A DNA stretch of 64,000 bases from JACCXG01 sp963785755 (GTDB lineage: Bacteria; Acidobacteriota; Vicinamibacteria; Vicinamibacterales; 2-12-FULL-66-21), in the NCBI GenBank assembly GCA_963785755.1, contig CAWAXG010000039.1:533910-597909 (forward strand). Direction: 5' to 3'. How positions within the stretch are numbered: the stretch's first letter is position 1; every line of letters begins with the position of its first letter. The position numbers and the translations under genes were made by a program. Positions 1 to 9,720 of the stretch are shown here, one piece after another. A model generated the notes under the pieces. That model saw nothing but the letters and a program-made list of their open reading frames with translations, was not told the DNA's origin and did no database searches.

Positions 1-152
1 GGCGAGATGTCTCGCCGAAGCCCCGTCGGGGCGAAGGCGGACCTCACGCCGCACACACCAACCAGTCGCGGAAATCGTCCAGTGCGGCGAGCCAGAGTCG
101 ATTTCTCTCCGTCAGCAGTAGAAGTTTTCCGTCCATCGTTGCGGCGCAGCGA

Positions 153-207
153 TAGAATCCCCGCTGTTCGACTCCCCGTGCCAAGCAACCCCGGCCTGCA
201 GGAGGAG
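153..207 (+). promoter_or_regulatory. Probable -10 element and strong ribosome binding site of the metallohydrolase gene
   Basis: A TAGAAT hexamer followed directly by CC lies at 153-158. It resembles the TANNATCC elements seen before several other genes in this window. A GGAGGAG Shine-Dalgarno at 201-207 sits 4 bases before the ATG at 212 and decides that start. No good -35 hexamer is visible. The promoter is inferred; the ribosome binding site is clear. Confidence 0.4.
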
Positions 208-211
208 AAAG

Positions 212-2612
212 ATGAGCGATACCCCCGGCGACCGTCCGCGGCAGAACACAGGCGTGTCCCGCCGCGTCTTCCTTCACTCGACGAGCGTTCTCCCCGCGGC
301 CCTCGCATCCCCCGAGCTGCTGCGGCCTTCCGATGCCATGACGACACCGCGCGCCGCTCTCGGCGGGCAGGCAGGCGAACCCTGCGAATCGCGCCTGCCG
401 ATTGTCGGCGCCGTGCCGTTGCAACCGTTGGTCGCACAGGTCACGCGGTTGATCGCCGCCGCAGAGTTCCTGGGCGCGCCCCTTCCTCCGGACCACCAGC
501 GCGAGCTCGAGGTGGCGTTCAAAACGGCCAACGAGGCGTCGGCAGTGACCGCGATTCAACGCGTGCTCGACTGCCATTGCCTCGTGGGGGTCGAATCAAC
601 CCGCAGATGCGCGTGAAAGTCGCACCAGGGCCCGCGAAACGCGAGCTCGTCGAGCACGGCTGGCGTCAGTTCCTCGTGAAGGTCCACAACGAGTCGGGCA
701 CGACGGCCGTCCTCCGCGGGATCAGCAGCCAGGCGCGGCGCCTCGCCGGCGCGATGCCCGACGAACTGTTGAGTCTCTGGCTCGATCTCCAGATGTTCGA
801 CAGCCAGCCGCTCACCAGGACGTTGAGCGGGCTCGCACTCGAATACCGCATCGTGCAGCTGTACAGCCGGGATCCCGGCCAGCGCGAGGCGAGCTTGACG
901 TTCGATGTCGGGCAGGGGACACAGGACCTCGGATATCGCAACGAGGTCCCGATTCTCTTCACCATCCGGCCGGCGGAAACCGTGCCGTGGCGGGTGCGCG
1001 ACGAAACGGGTGCGCCGACGGTCGCGGCATTCGTGATTCGCGACGCGCAAGGCCGCGTGTATCCGTCGCGCGCCAAGCGGCTGGCGCCCGACTTCGCGTT
1101 CCACCCGCAGGTCTACCGGGCTGATGGCGAATTCATGAAGCTTCCGGCCGGCACGTACACGGTGGAGTACTGGCGCGGTCCGGAATCCATTACGAAGACG
1201 CAGCCGCTCACGGTAGTGGAGTCAGCCGGCGGTGCGGGCGGCGGGAATGGTGGTGCGGCTCAGGGCGCGAGCTTTCAAATCGAACGGTGGATCGATCCCG
1301 CGAAGTTCGGGTGGTGGTCGGGCGACCATCACATTCACGCCGCGGGCTGCGCTCACTACATGAATCCGACCGAAGGCGTCCACGCCGCGGACATGGTTCG
1401 CCACACCCTTGGCGAGGACTTGAAGGTCGGGGCAAATCTGACCTGGGGTCCCGCTTTCGATACCAGAAGCAGTTCTTCACCGGTAGAGACGATCCGTCTC
1501 TCGTCCGCCCTACTTGCTGCACTACGACGTCGAGGTCTCGGGCTTTGGCTCGCATCAGTCCGGTCATCTGGTGCTCTTGCGCCTGAACGAGCAGATTTAC
1601 CCGGGCGGCACTCCTATGAGCACTGGCCAACCCTCGGCCTCAATACGCTGCGCTGGGCCAAGCGCCAGGGCGCGGTGTGCGGCCCGGCGCATTCGGGATT
1701 GGGCCTCGAGGTGAACTCGTCGGAACTGCCGAACTACATCGTGCCGCCGTTCAACGGCATCGGCGCGAACGAATACATCGTTGACGTCACGCACGAGGTG
1801 CCTGGGCCCGATGGCAAGCCGGTTCCCGCGGTGGACTTCATCTCTACCGTGGATACGCCCTACGTGTGGGAGCTGAACATCTGGTACCACACGCTGAACG
1901 TGGGCTTCCGCACCCGGATCAGCGGCGAGACGGATTTCCCGTGCGTCTATGGCGAAAAGGTGGGGCTCGGGCGCTGGTACGTGAAGCTGGACGGCAAGCT
2001 CGATTATGCCGATTGGTGCGAGGGCATTCACCGCGGCCGAAACTACGTCGGCGACGGCCGAAGCCATCTGCTCGACTTCGCCGTCAATGACGTCCGAATG
2101 GGCGAGAACGGCAGCGAACTGCGACTGTCTGCCGCCGGCCGCGTGAAGGTGCAGGTCCGCGCGGCGCGTTCTTGAACGAGAAGCCCAATCCCGAACGCGG
2201 GAGGCGCCGCTACCAGGAACAGCCATACTGGGACATCGAGCGCGCCCGCATCGGGGACACACGCGAAGTCGCGGTGGAGCTCGTCGTCAACGGGTATCCC
2301 GTCGCGAAACAGACTCTCGTCGCCGACGGCGCGCTGCGCGATCTGACGTTCGAGACGAAAATCGAGCGCAGCAGCTGGGTGGCGGTGCGCATCCTGCCGT
2401 CGTCGCACACGAATCCCGTCTGGGTGCTGGTTGAGGGCAAGCCGATGCGCGCGTCGCGGCGGAGTGCCGAATGGTGTCTCAAGGGCGTCGACCAGTGCTG
2501 GTCGCAGAAGGAGCGATTCATCAGGCGCGACGAGCTGGACCAGGCGAAAGCCGATTACGAGCACGCCCGACGGACGTATCAGAGACTGGTGAGCGAGTCT
2601 GACATCGAGTGA
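212..2612 (+). CDS. Tat-exported CehA/McbA-like metallohydrolase (PHP-type), frameshifted
   Basis: Likely secreted or periplasmic metal-dependent hydrolase of the CehA/McbA family; its substrate cannot be read from sequence. The ATG at 212 has a strong ribosome binding site and opens a twin-arginine signal (SRRVFLHS). The coding frame changes near 600, is displaced between about 1460 and 1615, and changes again near 2165. When joined, the pieces form one protein of about 800 residues. The metal-site segment reads WWSGDHHIHAAGC (about nt 1312-1350). A well-conserved C-terminal part follows, including WYVKLDGKLDYADWCEG and RRSAEWCLKGVDQCW. The last 146 residues (from 2172) are in a different frame from the preceding part but plainly continue it. 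I infer sequencing indels, because every conserved block survives. No obvious operon partner. Confidence 0.72.
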
Positions 2613-2701
2613 GACTCGGCCCCATGCCTCTTGCGCCAGACGCGGCATCCGTGGTGGGATCCGACCGCGATTCTTGCTTCGCGCGGGAGGGACTTCATGT
2701 G

Positions 2702-3192
2702 ATGCCCCGTCAGCGTCAGCGTCAACGGCCGGCTGTACCAACAGGACGTCGAGCCGCGGCTCCTGCTCGTGCAGTTCCTCCGCGATGCCGGATTGACTGG
2801 CACCAAGATCGGGTGTGACACCAGCCAGTGCGGAGCCTGCGCCGTCCTGATGGACGGCGTCGTCGTGAAGTCGTGCACCACGCTCGCCGTGCAGGCCGAC
2901 GGCACGAGCGTCACCACGATCGAGGGGCTTGCGGATCGCGGCGAGCTCACGCCGCTGCAGGAAGTCGAGATCTGCGGTCTCGGCCCGTCGCAGGTGGCGG
3001 GCGCGGTCGGGTTCCAGGGTGGTCTGTGGGAAAGCGCGCTCGTCCGGGTCCACCCGACCGGCAAGGCGAACGTGTTCATCGGCGCGTCGCCGCACGGCCA
3101 GGGGGAGGAGACGACCTTCGCGCCTCCTCGATGGCGTGGCGCGGACGATGATGGATCGGTTCTACGCCTGCCTGGCGAAACAGGTGGAATAG
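2702..3192 (+). pseudogene. Collapsed remnant of a CO-dehydrogenase-type operon (CoxS-CoxL-CoxG pieces fused)
   Basis: Three family fragments lie end to end. First is the N-terminal part of a [2Fe-2S] small subunit (CoxS-like), with the plant-type ferredoxin cysteines in CDTSQCGACAV. Its ATG at 2702 is out of frame by one base in a CCCC run (expected start M-P-V-S-V-S-V-N-G). After LTPLQE the same frame continues into an internal piece of a molybdenum-binding large subunit (CoxL/xanthine dehydrogenase type), EICGLGPSQVAGAVGFQGGLWES and HPTGKANVFIGASPHGQGEETTFA. From 3121, in another frame, it ends with what looks like the C-terminus of a CoxG/SRPBCC membrane-anchor protein (RLLDGVARTMMDRF). 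The second iron-sulfur domain, most of CoxL and most of CoxG are missing, so it cannot make a working hydroxylase. Family assignments are from recognised motifs. Whether the deletions are genomic or an assembly artefact is unknown. Confidence 0.65.
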
Positions 3193-3237
3193 ATCCCTCG
3201 AGGCCTGTCGCGCGGCCGCGTCGCGGCGCGCGTTCGG

Positions 3238-5261
3238 TCATGCCTGCGGCCTTGTAGGTTTGAGCCGCTCGAGCGCGCGGGTCGCCCGCCCGATCCACGC
3301 GCTGTGCTTCGCCTCCGTGGCGGCCTCCAGCAGCTCGGTTGCCAGCTCGAAAGCCACTCCACGCTCGCCCTGGTGCTCGAACAGCTCCATCTGCGTCGCC
3401 AGGACCTGGGGTCGCAGGCCAGGGAGCCGCTCCGCGAGCGTGAGGGCTTCGCTCAGCGCCCCGTTCGCCTGGTCGGCGGAGCCACTGTAGTAGCACGCGC
3501 GCGCGTAGTCGCACAGCGCCAGGGCTAGCCGCGGACGGCGCAATGTCTCGCGGAAGATGGCGCATGCCGTCGAGAGCGGATCCACGGCGTCCGCGTCGCG
3601 ACTGTCGAGCACATCGACCTGCCCGCGAGCCGCCAGCGCATCACCCCTGATGACGGGGAGCGAGAGATCCGTGGCGATCCGAAGCGCCTGCTCGGCCAGG
3701 TCGCGTGCGGTCGGGTAGCTCTTGGCAAGCCCAAGGAGCCGTGCCGCACGCGCGAGCGCCGCAGCCCGCCGCGGCTCGTCTCCCAGTTCTTGCGCGACGG
3801 CCACCGCAAGCCGGCAGGACCTGGACGCCTTTGTCCACGTTGCCGAGTTCCTCCGCGAACTCCGCGGCGAGCAGCGCCACCTCGTAGTTGGCGCGGTCGG
3901 GCCGCTCGCTCAGGTGCGCCGCGACGAGTTGCGCCAGGTTGCCGGTCACGTGCCCGTGCCCCAGTTTGAGCGCGAGCAGCCTCACCAGATCCGCCTGGCC
4001 TTCCGGCAGGCGTCCGAGATCGTCGCTTGCCGCCCGGGAGAGGAACTGGAAGGCATCGACGTACGCCGTGGCCTCCACGTCGTGCTGCCACTCTGGCACC
4101 ACTCCCGCGGCCACGGGGTCGATCGTGCCGATGAGCCCGCGATCCAGGAGCCGCCGGCCGAGGTTGTATTCGAACCGCCAGTACTGGGGCCGCAGCGCGT
4201 CTTCGGTGGACCGGTAGTAGCGGCGATAGAACATCAGGTAACGCAGGACGTTGTCGGCGTCGCTGTTGGCGTCGGCCAGCGCGGTGAACATGTTCACCGC
4301 CGACACCGTGCCCAGCGAGTCGACCCAGGCCTCCGTCCGTTCCGTGAGCCGCTCCTGCCAGGGAGACGCTGCGGCGTCTGGCGGCGCCGCTGCCGCGTGC
4401 GCCCCCAGGCCGGTCGCCAGCGCGGCGAACCACTGCGGCAGCTAGCCTTCGACTTCGGAGCCGCGCGGGCCCCAGGCGTCGAGGAGCTTGCGCATCGGCG
4501 GCCGCGGTTTGGTCGCCGGGCAGGACCAGCGCGCAGAGGCCGGCGCCCCGAGCGGCGCCAGGACGCAGTCCGAGGTAGTCGGGGTCGTACGCGAGGTCGG
4601 CGCCAGAAAACCCGAGCATCAGGCATGGATACTGTTCCAGCAGGGCGGCGATGCTCTCTTCGAGCGCTTTCGGCCGCCCGGCGACACGCTGCGCAAGTGT
4701 GTCGACCATCGACGACGGATCGGTGACCGAGCCGTGCGCCTTGATGAGGGGCAGACCTTCCGGCGCGGGCGATCGCACCACGCCGGGCAGCGCGTCGAAC
4801 GACTCCGCGGTCGCATAGACGCGGTACGGCGTCTGCCTCGCGTCGAGCGCCCGCTCGAGCAGGCAGTCGAAGTTGGTCGTGACGACCGCGCGTAGCACGC
4901 CTGCCGCGGCGAGACCGGCGAGCGCCACATGATTGGCGTTCCAGGCACTCGCGTCGAGCGCCTGCAGCACCCGGAAGTAATCGAGGCCGACCTCCTCTTC
5001 CATCAGCTGCGCCATGAAATCCGGGGTGAAGGAGCGCAGCTGCTCACGTCGGCTGATGACTTCGGCGAACCGGTGCTCGACCCACGCTCCGCTCGTGTCC
5101 CGTACCAGCCGCCGGACGAGGGCCTGCAGCACGGCCAGGTTGAAGTCCCACCAGCTCGGGAGCGAGGACGGGGGCGCCATCGAGATTCCCGCGCCGCAGA
5201 GGACGACGAGTCCGCGGGCTGGGATGAGATCGGCGAAGTCGGGCGGGAGGGAGGCGGCCAT
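3238..5261 (-). CDS. SIR2-domain protein with C-terminal TPR-like repeats, frameshifted
   Basis: N-terminal SIR2-like (putative NAD-hydrolysing) domain followed by helical repeats, about 670 residues in all. Visible SIR2 motifs are GAGIS at residues 23-27, TTNFD at 128-132, catalytic-type His176 in KAHGS and GFSGADL near 217. The frame changes near 4490, an in-frame TAG (minus strand) lies at 4442-4444, and the frame changes again near 3800. The second and third pieces (RYLMFYRRYYRSTEDAL; LARAARLLGLAKSYPTARDL; LAERLPGLRPQVLATQMELFEHQGE) look like TPR or similar repeats. The start lies only 12 bases after the MazF-type stop codon, so it is probably the third gene of that operon. SIR2 effectors fused to repeat sensors are common in antiphage defence, so a defence role is inferred. 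It may be inactive if the stop and shifts are real. Confidence 0.68.
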
Positions 5262-5273
5262 CTGCGTAATCCC

Positions 5274-5603
5274 TCAGTCGGCGCAACCCGTCGCGATCGC
5301 GAGGGCGCGACACACGTGCCGCATCTGTGCAGCGTCGAGCGCGCCAACGAACGAGACGAGTCTGGCGCGCTCGACCGTCTGCACGTGATCCAGATTGACG
5401 GCGGAGTCGGTCTTCAAGCCTTCCTTCGTGCCGACGAGTACCTCGCTCGGCAGGCCACGGCGTGTGGACGTGACAGGCACGACCATGACCGTGTGGAGCA
5501 GCGGAATCACTTCCTGGCGGGAGAGCACCAGAACCGGCCGCCGCTTGTCTGGCGCCTTGAAGCGGTAGGTCCAGATCTCGCCGCGGTTCACGGCTCTGGC
5601 CAT
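5274..5603 (-). CDS. MazF/PemK-type toxin (endoribonuclease)
   Basis: 109-residue protein of the MazF/PemK fold, normally an mRNA interferase neutralised by a partner antitoxin. Supporting motifs are the opening RGEIWTYRF, the core strand RRPVLVLSRQE, VMVVPVTST and the C-terminal LVSFVGALD. Length is typical for the family. Its ATG at 5603 lies inside the 3' end of the upstream antitoxin gene (16-base overlap), showing tight translational coupling. The downstream SIR2/TPR gene starts 12 bases after its stop. It is intact, with no frameshift. Confidence 0.85.
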   Translation of the reverse strand: MARAVNRGEIWTYRFKAPDKRRPVLVLSRQEVIPLLHTVMVVPVTSTRRGLPSEVLVGTKEGLKTDSAVNLDHVQTVERARLVSFVGALDAAQMRHVCRALAIATGCAD

Positions 5604-5818
5604 ACGCCCTCGTGCTCCCAGCCCTCGAACTCGCGCAGCCCGCGGGCGCGGCCGTAGCCACGGGCGTACGATTCGGCGATCGACCGTTTGCGCCGCCGGC
5701 GGAGGTACTCGTCAGCAGCCCGGCGGAGCACTGCCGAGCGGCCATCACGTTGTACTTCCTCGTCCGCGTCCAGCCGGGCGAGCAGGGCGTCATCCAGCGT
5801 GACTTGTATAGCCTTCAT
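5588..5818 (-). CDS. Ribbon-helix-helix antitoxin partner of the MazF-type toxin
   Basis: 76-residue protein beginning MKAIQVTLDDALLARLD, a typical ribbon-helix-helix (CopG/MazE9-like) N-terminus: a short DNA-binding strand, then two helices containing RRAADEYLRRRRK. The C-terminus (SYARGYGRARGL, then EFEGWEHEGVWPEP) is acidic and aromatic, as expected for the toxin-binding tail. The gene precedes and overlaps the toxin gene, the usual antitoxin-first order. The ATG at 5818 begins the conserved part; another in-frame ATG at 5839 would add MYGISIY. By family analogy it should bind and inhibit the toxin and repress its own promoter. Confidence 0.8.
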   Translation of the reverse strand: MKAIQVTLDDALLARLDADEEVQRDGRSAVLRRAADEYLRRRRKRSIAESYARGYGRARGLREFEGWEHEGVWPEP

Positions 5819-5845
5819 GTATATAGAAATACCATACATACAGTG
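5819..5845 (-). promoter_or_regulatory. AT-rich promoter/operator candidate of the toxin-antitoxin operon
   Basis: A short AT-rich island in otherwise GC-rich DNA lies directly before the antitoxin start. On the minus strand it reads TGTATGGTATTTCTATATAC, an imperfect palindrome (GTATGGTA/TATATAC). Ribbon-helix-helix antitoxins usually bind such sites over their own promoter. If translation starts at 5839, the site overlaps the first codons. This is inferred from position and composition only. Confidence 0.4.
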
Positions 5846-5868
5846 ATGGGATCGACGACGTTCCCGAG

Positions 5869-8548
5869 CTACCTGCTCACTCCTGCAGCCCAGTTGAGCA
5901 CGACCGTCAGTGGTGTCGCCGCGGCCGGCGCAGGAGCCACATTGAAGAGGAAGCGCTTGCCGTCCGGTGAGACCTGATAGGAAGAGCGCGTGCCGCCGGC
6001 ACGGACGGCGAACAGCCGTCTGACGCCGGTGACGCCGAACGTAGCACCTTCTCCGTTGACCGTTGCAGCCATCAGATCGGGTTCGGGTCCTTGGGTCAAA
6101 TAGAAGAGCTCCTTCCCGTCCGGACTCCATCGTGGCTGGGTTCCACCATTCGCTGAGACCTGCCATTTGCTTGCCGCGACTCCCGCCTGACCCGAGAACG
6201 GCGCAACGTAGATTTCGGGGCGGGTCGACTCGAAGGCTTGATACGCGATCCAGCGGCCATCGGGCGAGAACTGCGCCGAGCTCTGCGGAAACGAGTCACC
6301 AAGAAACAGGAAGGGTTTCCGCTCAGTGCCGAGCGGAAGGATCCAGATGTCGCCACGCCCCGCGCTCATGTCCGTGTAGAGCACGTAACCGCCATCAGGC
6401 GACCAGTTGGTGAGGTAGTTCGTCAGCCTCACGTCGACAAGGGGGTTGGGCGCGCCCGCGCCTGTGGCGGCCTTCTGAAGAAAGGTCATGTCCCCGCTGC
6501 CCCGCTGCGAGCCGAACGCCAGCCGGCTCCCGTCGGGCGACCAGATCGGCGTGATGTCGTCACCTCCATCGAAGGTGAAGCGTGTTGCCAGGCCGTCGCG
6601 TTCGAGGTCGACCAGCCAGATGTCCTGGGTTTCGCCGACGAGCGTGACCGCAGCTTTCTTCCCGTCGGGCGACAGCACGAGGTCGCCATAGTTAGCCGCC
6701 GTGCCAACCGTCGCGAGCGCCTTCCCGGCCCGATCGAACCACGTCAGCTGCAGCGCGCCCGTCGAGACCGAGGTCTGATACGCGAGAACGCCGCCGGGCG
6801 ACGCGGCGAAGAAACCATAGAACGGCCCGCCAAGCGTCTGGATGTTCTCGGCAATCGGAAACGGCGTCCCGCTCAGCGCGAGTCGATCTGGATCGAATGG
6901 CTGCGCCATCAGCGACTGCGCGCTCATGAATAACAGGTGGCCCGCCGAATAGAGGACATTGGTGGAGTCCGACTCCCGCAGCGCCGTGCGCCCGGGGGAA
7001 TCGAGCGACGCGACGAAGACCGCACCTGCCGTTGTTCCGCCGGTCACGCGGTAGAGGAAACGGCGGCCGTCGGGCAGGAACGAAGGTCTGGCGTGGCCGT
7101 TCTCGCCCTGGGCCAGCGTCGTCGCAGGTTGGGGCTGGCCGCCGGCTGCCGGGACCCTCTGGAGTGCGGTGCCGCCGCCGGCCGAGAAGACGATGACCCC
7201 TTGTGGACTCCAGGCGCCGCTGAGCCCGGGCTGCGCGTCGCACAACGCGATCGGCGCACTGCCGGCCACGTCGATTTTCTTGAGCTTTCCACCGGCGAAG
7301 AATGCCAGCGACCGGTTGTCCGGCGACCAGAACGGGGCCAGCCCACCCTCGGTGCCGGCGAGCCCGCGTGCTTCGAGCGTATCGAGGGAGCGTATCCAGA
7401 TCCGCGATTCCAATCCCTTCTGAGCGACGAAGGCAACGTGGCGGCCGTCTGGCGATACAGAGAGTGCACCCGATCCCGCAACGCCGGTCAGCTGCAGCGG
7501 CAGGACCCATCCGTCCGGCGGTGACACGAGGAATCGCGTCGTCTCAACTCGTGGTGCGGGTCGCAGTGCCGTCGTCAGCGTGAACGCCAGCGCCGCGACC
7601 GTCACCACGGCCAGCACACCGCTCAGAATCCACGGCCGGCGGCTGCGGCTCGCGGGCGCCGCAACGGCCACGTCGCTGCCCGAATGCGTCGAGAGCGCCT
7701 CGAGCGCGAACGCGAGATCGCGCGTGCCGACTGAAACCGCGCCGCGGGATCTTCTCGAGCGCAGCGCTCGACGATGCGCGCGAGCGCCGGCGGAATGTGC
7801 CGCTCGGCCGACGGGCAGATCCGGCGGGTCCTCCTTGAGAATCGCCGTCATCGTGTCGGCGGCGGTGTCGCCGCTGGAACGCGCGCCGGCCCGACAGCAT
7901 CTCGTAGAGGACGCAGCCGAACGCGAAGATGTCGGCGCGGTGATCGGCAGGCAGGCCGCGCACCTGCTCGGGCGCCATGTAGCCGACCGTGCCCATCACG
8001 ATGCCCGGCATCGTGTCGGCGAACGTCGTCGACGCGCATCGGACGCGCGCGCGTCCGGCCCGTCGACTCGGCTCGACCTTGGCGAGCCCGAAGTCGAGAA
8101 TCTTGACGCGGCCGTCGTCGGTGATGAAGATGTTCTCCGGCTTGAGATCGCGATGGACGATGCCCTTGTCGTGCGCGGCGGCCAGGCCGCGGGCGATCTG
8201 CGCCGCGTAATCGATCGACCTTGCGCGACCGGGATCGTCTCGCCGTGCGACAGGCGTTCCCGCAGCGACGTCGCCTTCGAGCAGCTCCGAGACGATGTAC
8301 GGCGCGCCGTCGTGCTGGCCGATGTCGTAGACCGCGAGGATGCCGGGATGATTCAGCGCGGCGGCGGCGCGGGCTTCCTGCTCGAAGCGGCGCAGCCGGT
8401 CGGCATCGGCGGCGAACGCAGGCGGCAGCACTTTGATGGCGACGTCGCGGCCGAGCCGCGGGTCGCGGGCCCGATAGACCTGGCCCATTCCACCTTCGCC
8501 AAGTATCTCGAGGACGCGATACGGCCCAAGGGTATCGCCAGCGTTCAT
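5869..8548 (-). CDS. Ser/Thr protein kinase with TolB/WD40-like propeller, one frameshift
   Basis: Membrane-anchored signalling kinase. The N-terminal kinase domain opens MNAGDTLGPYRVLEILGEGGMGQVY, with the P-loop glycines, lysine in VAIKVLPP, catalytic HRDLKPEN and metal-binding DFGLAK. A membrane helix follows (RPWILSGVLAVVTVAALAF), then an extracytoplasmic TolB/PD40-type propeller with repeated SPDGRH, SPDNRS, SPDGKK and SPDGSR signatures, ending in the family tail LTVVLNWAAGVSR. The frame changes once near 7860, inside the C-lobe after FGCVLYEMLSG, probably a sequencing indel. Joined length is about 890 residues, usual for the family. Phosphorylation target and ligand are unknown. It ends 50 bases before the antitoxin gene on the same strand. 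Confidence 0.85.
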
Positions 8549-8727
8549 CGCGTCCTCATGACTTGGCTATGGCGCGACCGATTCTCGTACGGTCCGAGGC
8601 GATCGCCGGTGTTCATTGTTCTAAAAGGAGGCCTGATTATATGTCCGGTCTTCTATCGGTGTCCCGCCCGGATGTATAAACTACGCGCAAGCCGGATCCC
8701 TCACTACCCTCAAAATGGACCAACGCC

Positions 8728-9501
8728 ATGAAGTCACGCGTGATCGGAATCATGCTGCTCGTTGTCCTGGTCGCGGGCGGACTCGCTGGACAGCAGCAAT
8801 CGCCAGCAGCAGGGCAGAAGCCGCAGGGCGCGAAGCCACCAGCGCCCAAGCGCGCCGTCATCGTAACCGGGGAGAACTCCTTCAAGGGCCACGTGTGGAA
8901 GGAGACGTCGGCGGAAATCAAGAACATCCTCGACGGCGGCAAGGACTTCCAGGACGTGGTGATCCAGCCCGATCCGAACTTCATCGCCAGCGACGAGTTC
9001 CTGACGTTCGACGTCGCCATCTTCGACTTCCGCAATCAGGACCCGCTCGCACAGGAAGAGAAAGTCGAGGCCAACCTGCTGAAGTTTCTCGGGCAGACGA
9101 AAGGTCTCGTCACCGTGCACTGGGCGAACGGCGCGTTTCCCTACTGGCCCGAGTACGTCAACATCGTCGGCCGCGCGCAGCTGAGCGTGCACGATCGCCG
9201 CGGCCCGTTCACGGTGAAGATCGTCAATCCGAACCACCCGATCACGCGCGACCTCAAGGACTACGAGACGGACGACGAGCTGTTCTGGGACACGAAGATC
9301 GGCAATCGCACGATCACGACGCTGGCGGTGGCGACGTCGAACGTGCATTTCGCCGACTTTCCGATGGCGCTGGAGCTGCAGTACAACCGCGCGCGCGTCT
9401 TCAACACCAGCATGGGGCACGACGTGAAGGCGTTGAAGGTGCCGGGTACCGCGGAGTTGATTCGGCGCGGGACGGCATGGGCGGCGGGGATCCTGCGGTA
9501 A
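8728..9501 (+). CDS. ThuA-like domain protein, exported
   Basis: 257-residue protein with a hydrophobic signal peptide (MKSRVIGIMLLVVLVAGGLAG) and a ThuA-like glutamine-amidotransferase-fold domain. Characteristic stretches are AVIVTGENSFKGHVWKETSA, VTVHWANGAFPYWPEY and the late NTSMGHDVKAL with its conserved GH. ThuA-like proteins are linked to sugar (often trehalose) use, but their activity is not settled. The gene is intact. The 179-base gap upstream separates it from the divergent kinase gene and holds a TATAAACT stretch near 8675 that could serve as a -10 element. No clear ribosome binding site is visible before ATG 8728. Confidence 0.78.
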   Translation: MKSRVIGIMLLVVLVAGGLAGQQQSPAAGQKPQGAKPPAPKRAVIVTGENSFKGHVWKETSAEIKNILDGGKDFQDVVIQPDPNFIASDEFLTFDVAIFDFRNQDPLAQEEKVEANLLKFLGQTKGLVTVHWANGAFPYWPEYVNIVGRAQLSVHDRRGPFTVKIVNPNHPITRDLKDYETDDELFWDTKIGNRTITTLAVATSNVHFADFPMALELQYNRARVFNTSMGHDVKALKVPGTAELIRRGTAWAAGILR

Positions 9502-9544
9502 GCCGAGGCCACCCGAACCCGGCCAACGACGGCGCTGCCGCGCT

Positions 9545-9628
9545 GCACGACGGCACGATGGCACGACGGCACGACGTAGAGGTTTTCAACGGATCCTTCG
9601 TGCACTTCGTGACGTCGTGCCTTCGTGC
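9545..9628. repeat. Inverted array of an 8-base repeat (GCACGACG), possible terminator
   Basis: Four exact-length tandem units GCACGACG/GCACGATG occupy 9545-9576. After a 19-base spacer, four related units in reverse orientation (CTTCGTGC, CGTCGTGC and variants) fill 9596-9628. The two arms can pair into a long imperfect hairpin. It lies between the ThuA-like gene and the next plus-strand gene, so a transcription terminator or REP-like element is plausible. No T-run follows. Confidence 0.5.
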
Positions 9629-9685
9629 GGGCGCGAAGCGCAACTCGTATTTTCTGAGCAGGACGGTAGGACCGGAGCAGGCTGG

Positions 9686-9714
9686 TATAGTAGCGACCCA
9701 TTAAGGATCAGGAG
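9686..9714 (+). promoter_or_regulatory. -10 element and ribosome binding site of the TIM-barrel gene
   Basis: TGGTATAGT (TATAGT at 9686-9691) looks like an extended -10 element. AGGAG at 9710-9714 sits 6 bases before ATG 9721 and supports that start rather than the second ATG at 9727. No convincing -35 is seen. Confidence 0.4.
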
Positions 9715-9720
9715 CTGCCC

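Noticed and set aside
44..577. Long open frame on the minus strand opposite the metallohydrolase N-terminus
   Set aside because: Arg/Gly/Ala-rich translation without any family pattern; it mirrors the Tat signal gene on the plus strand and is a GC-rich shadow.
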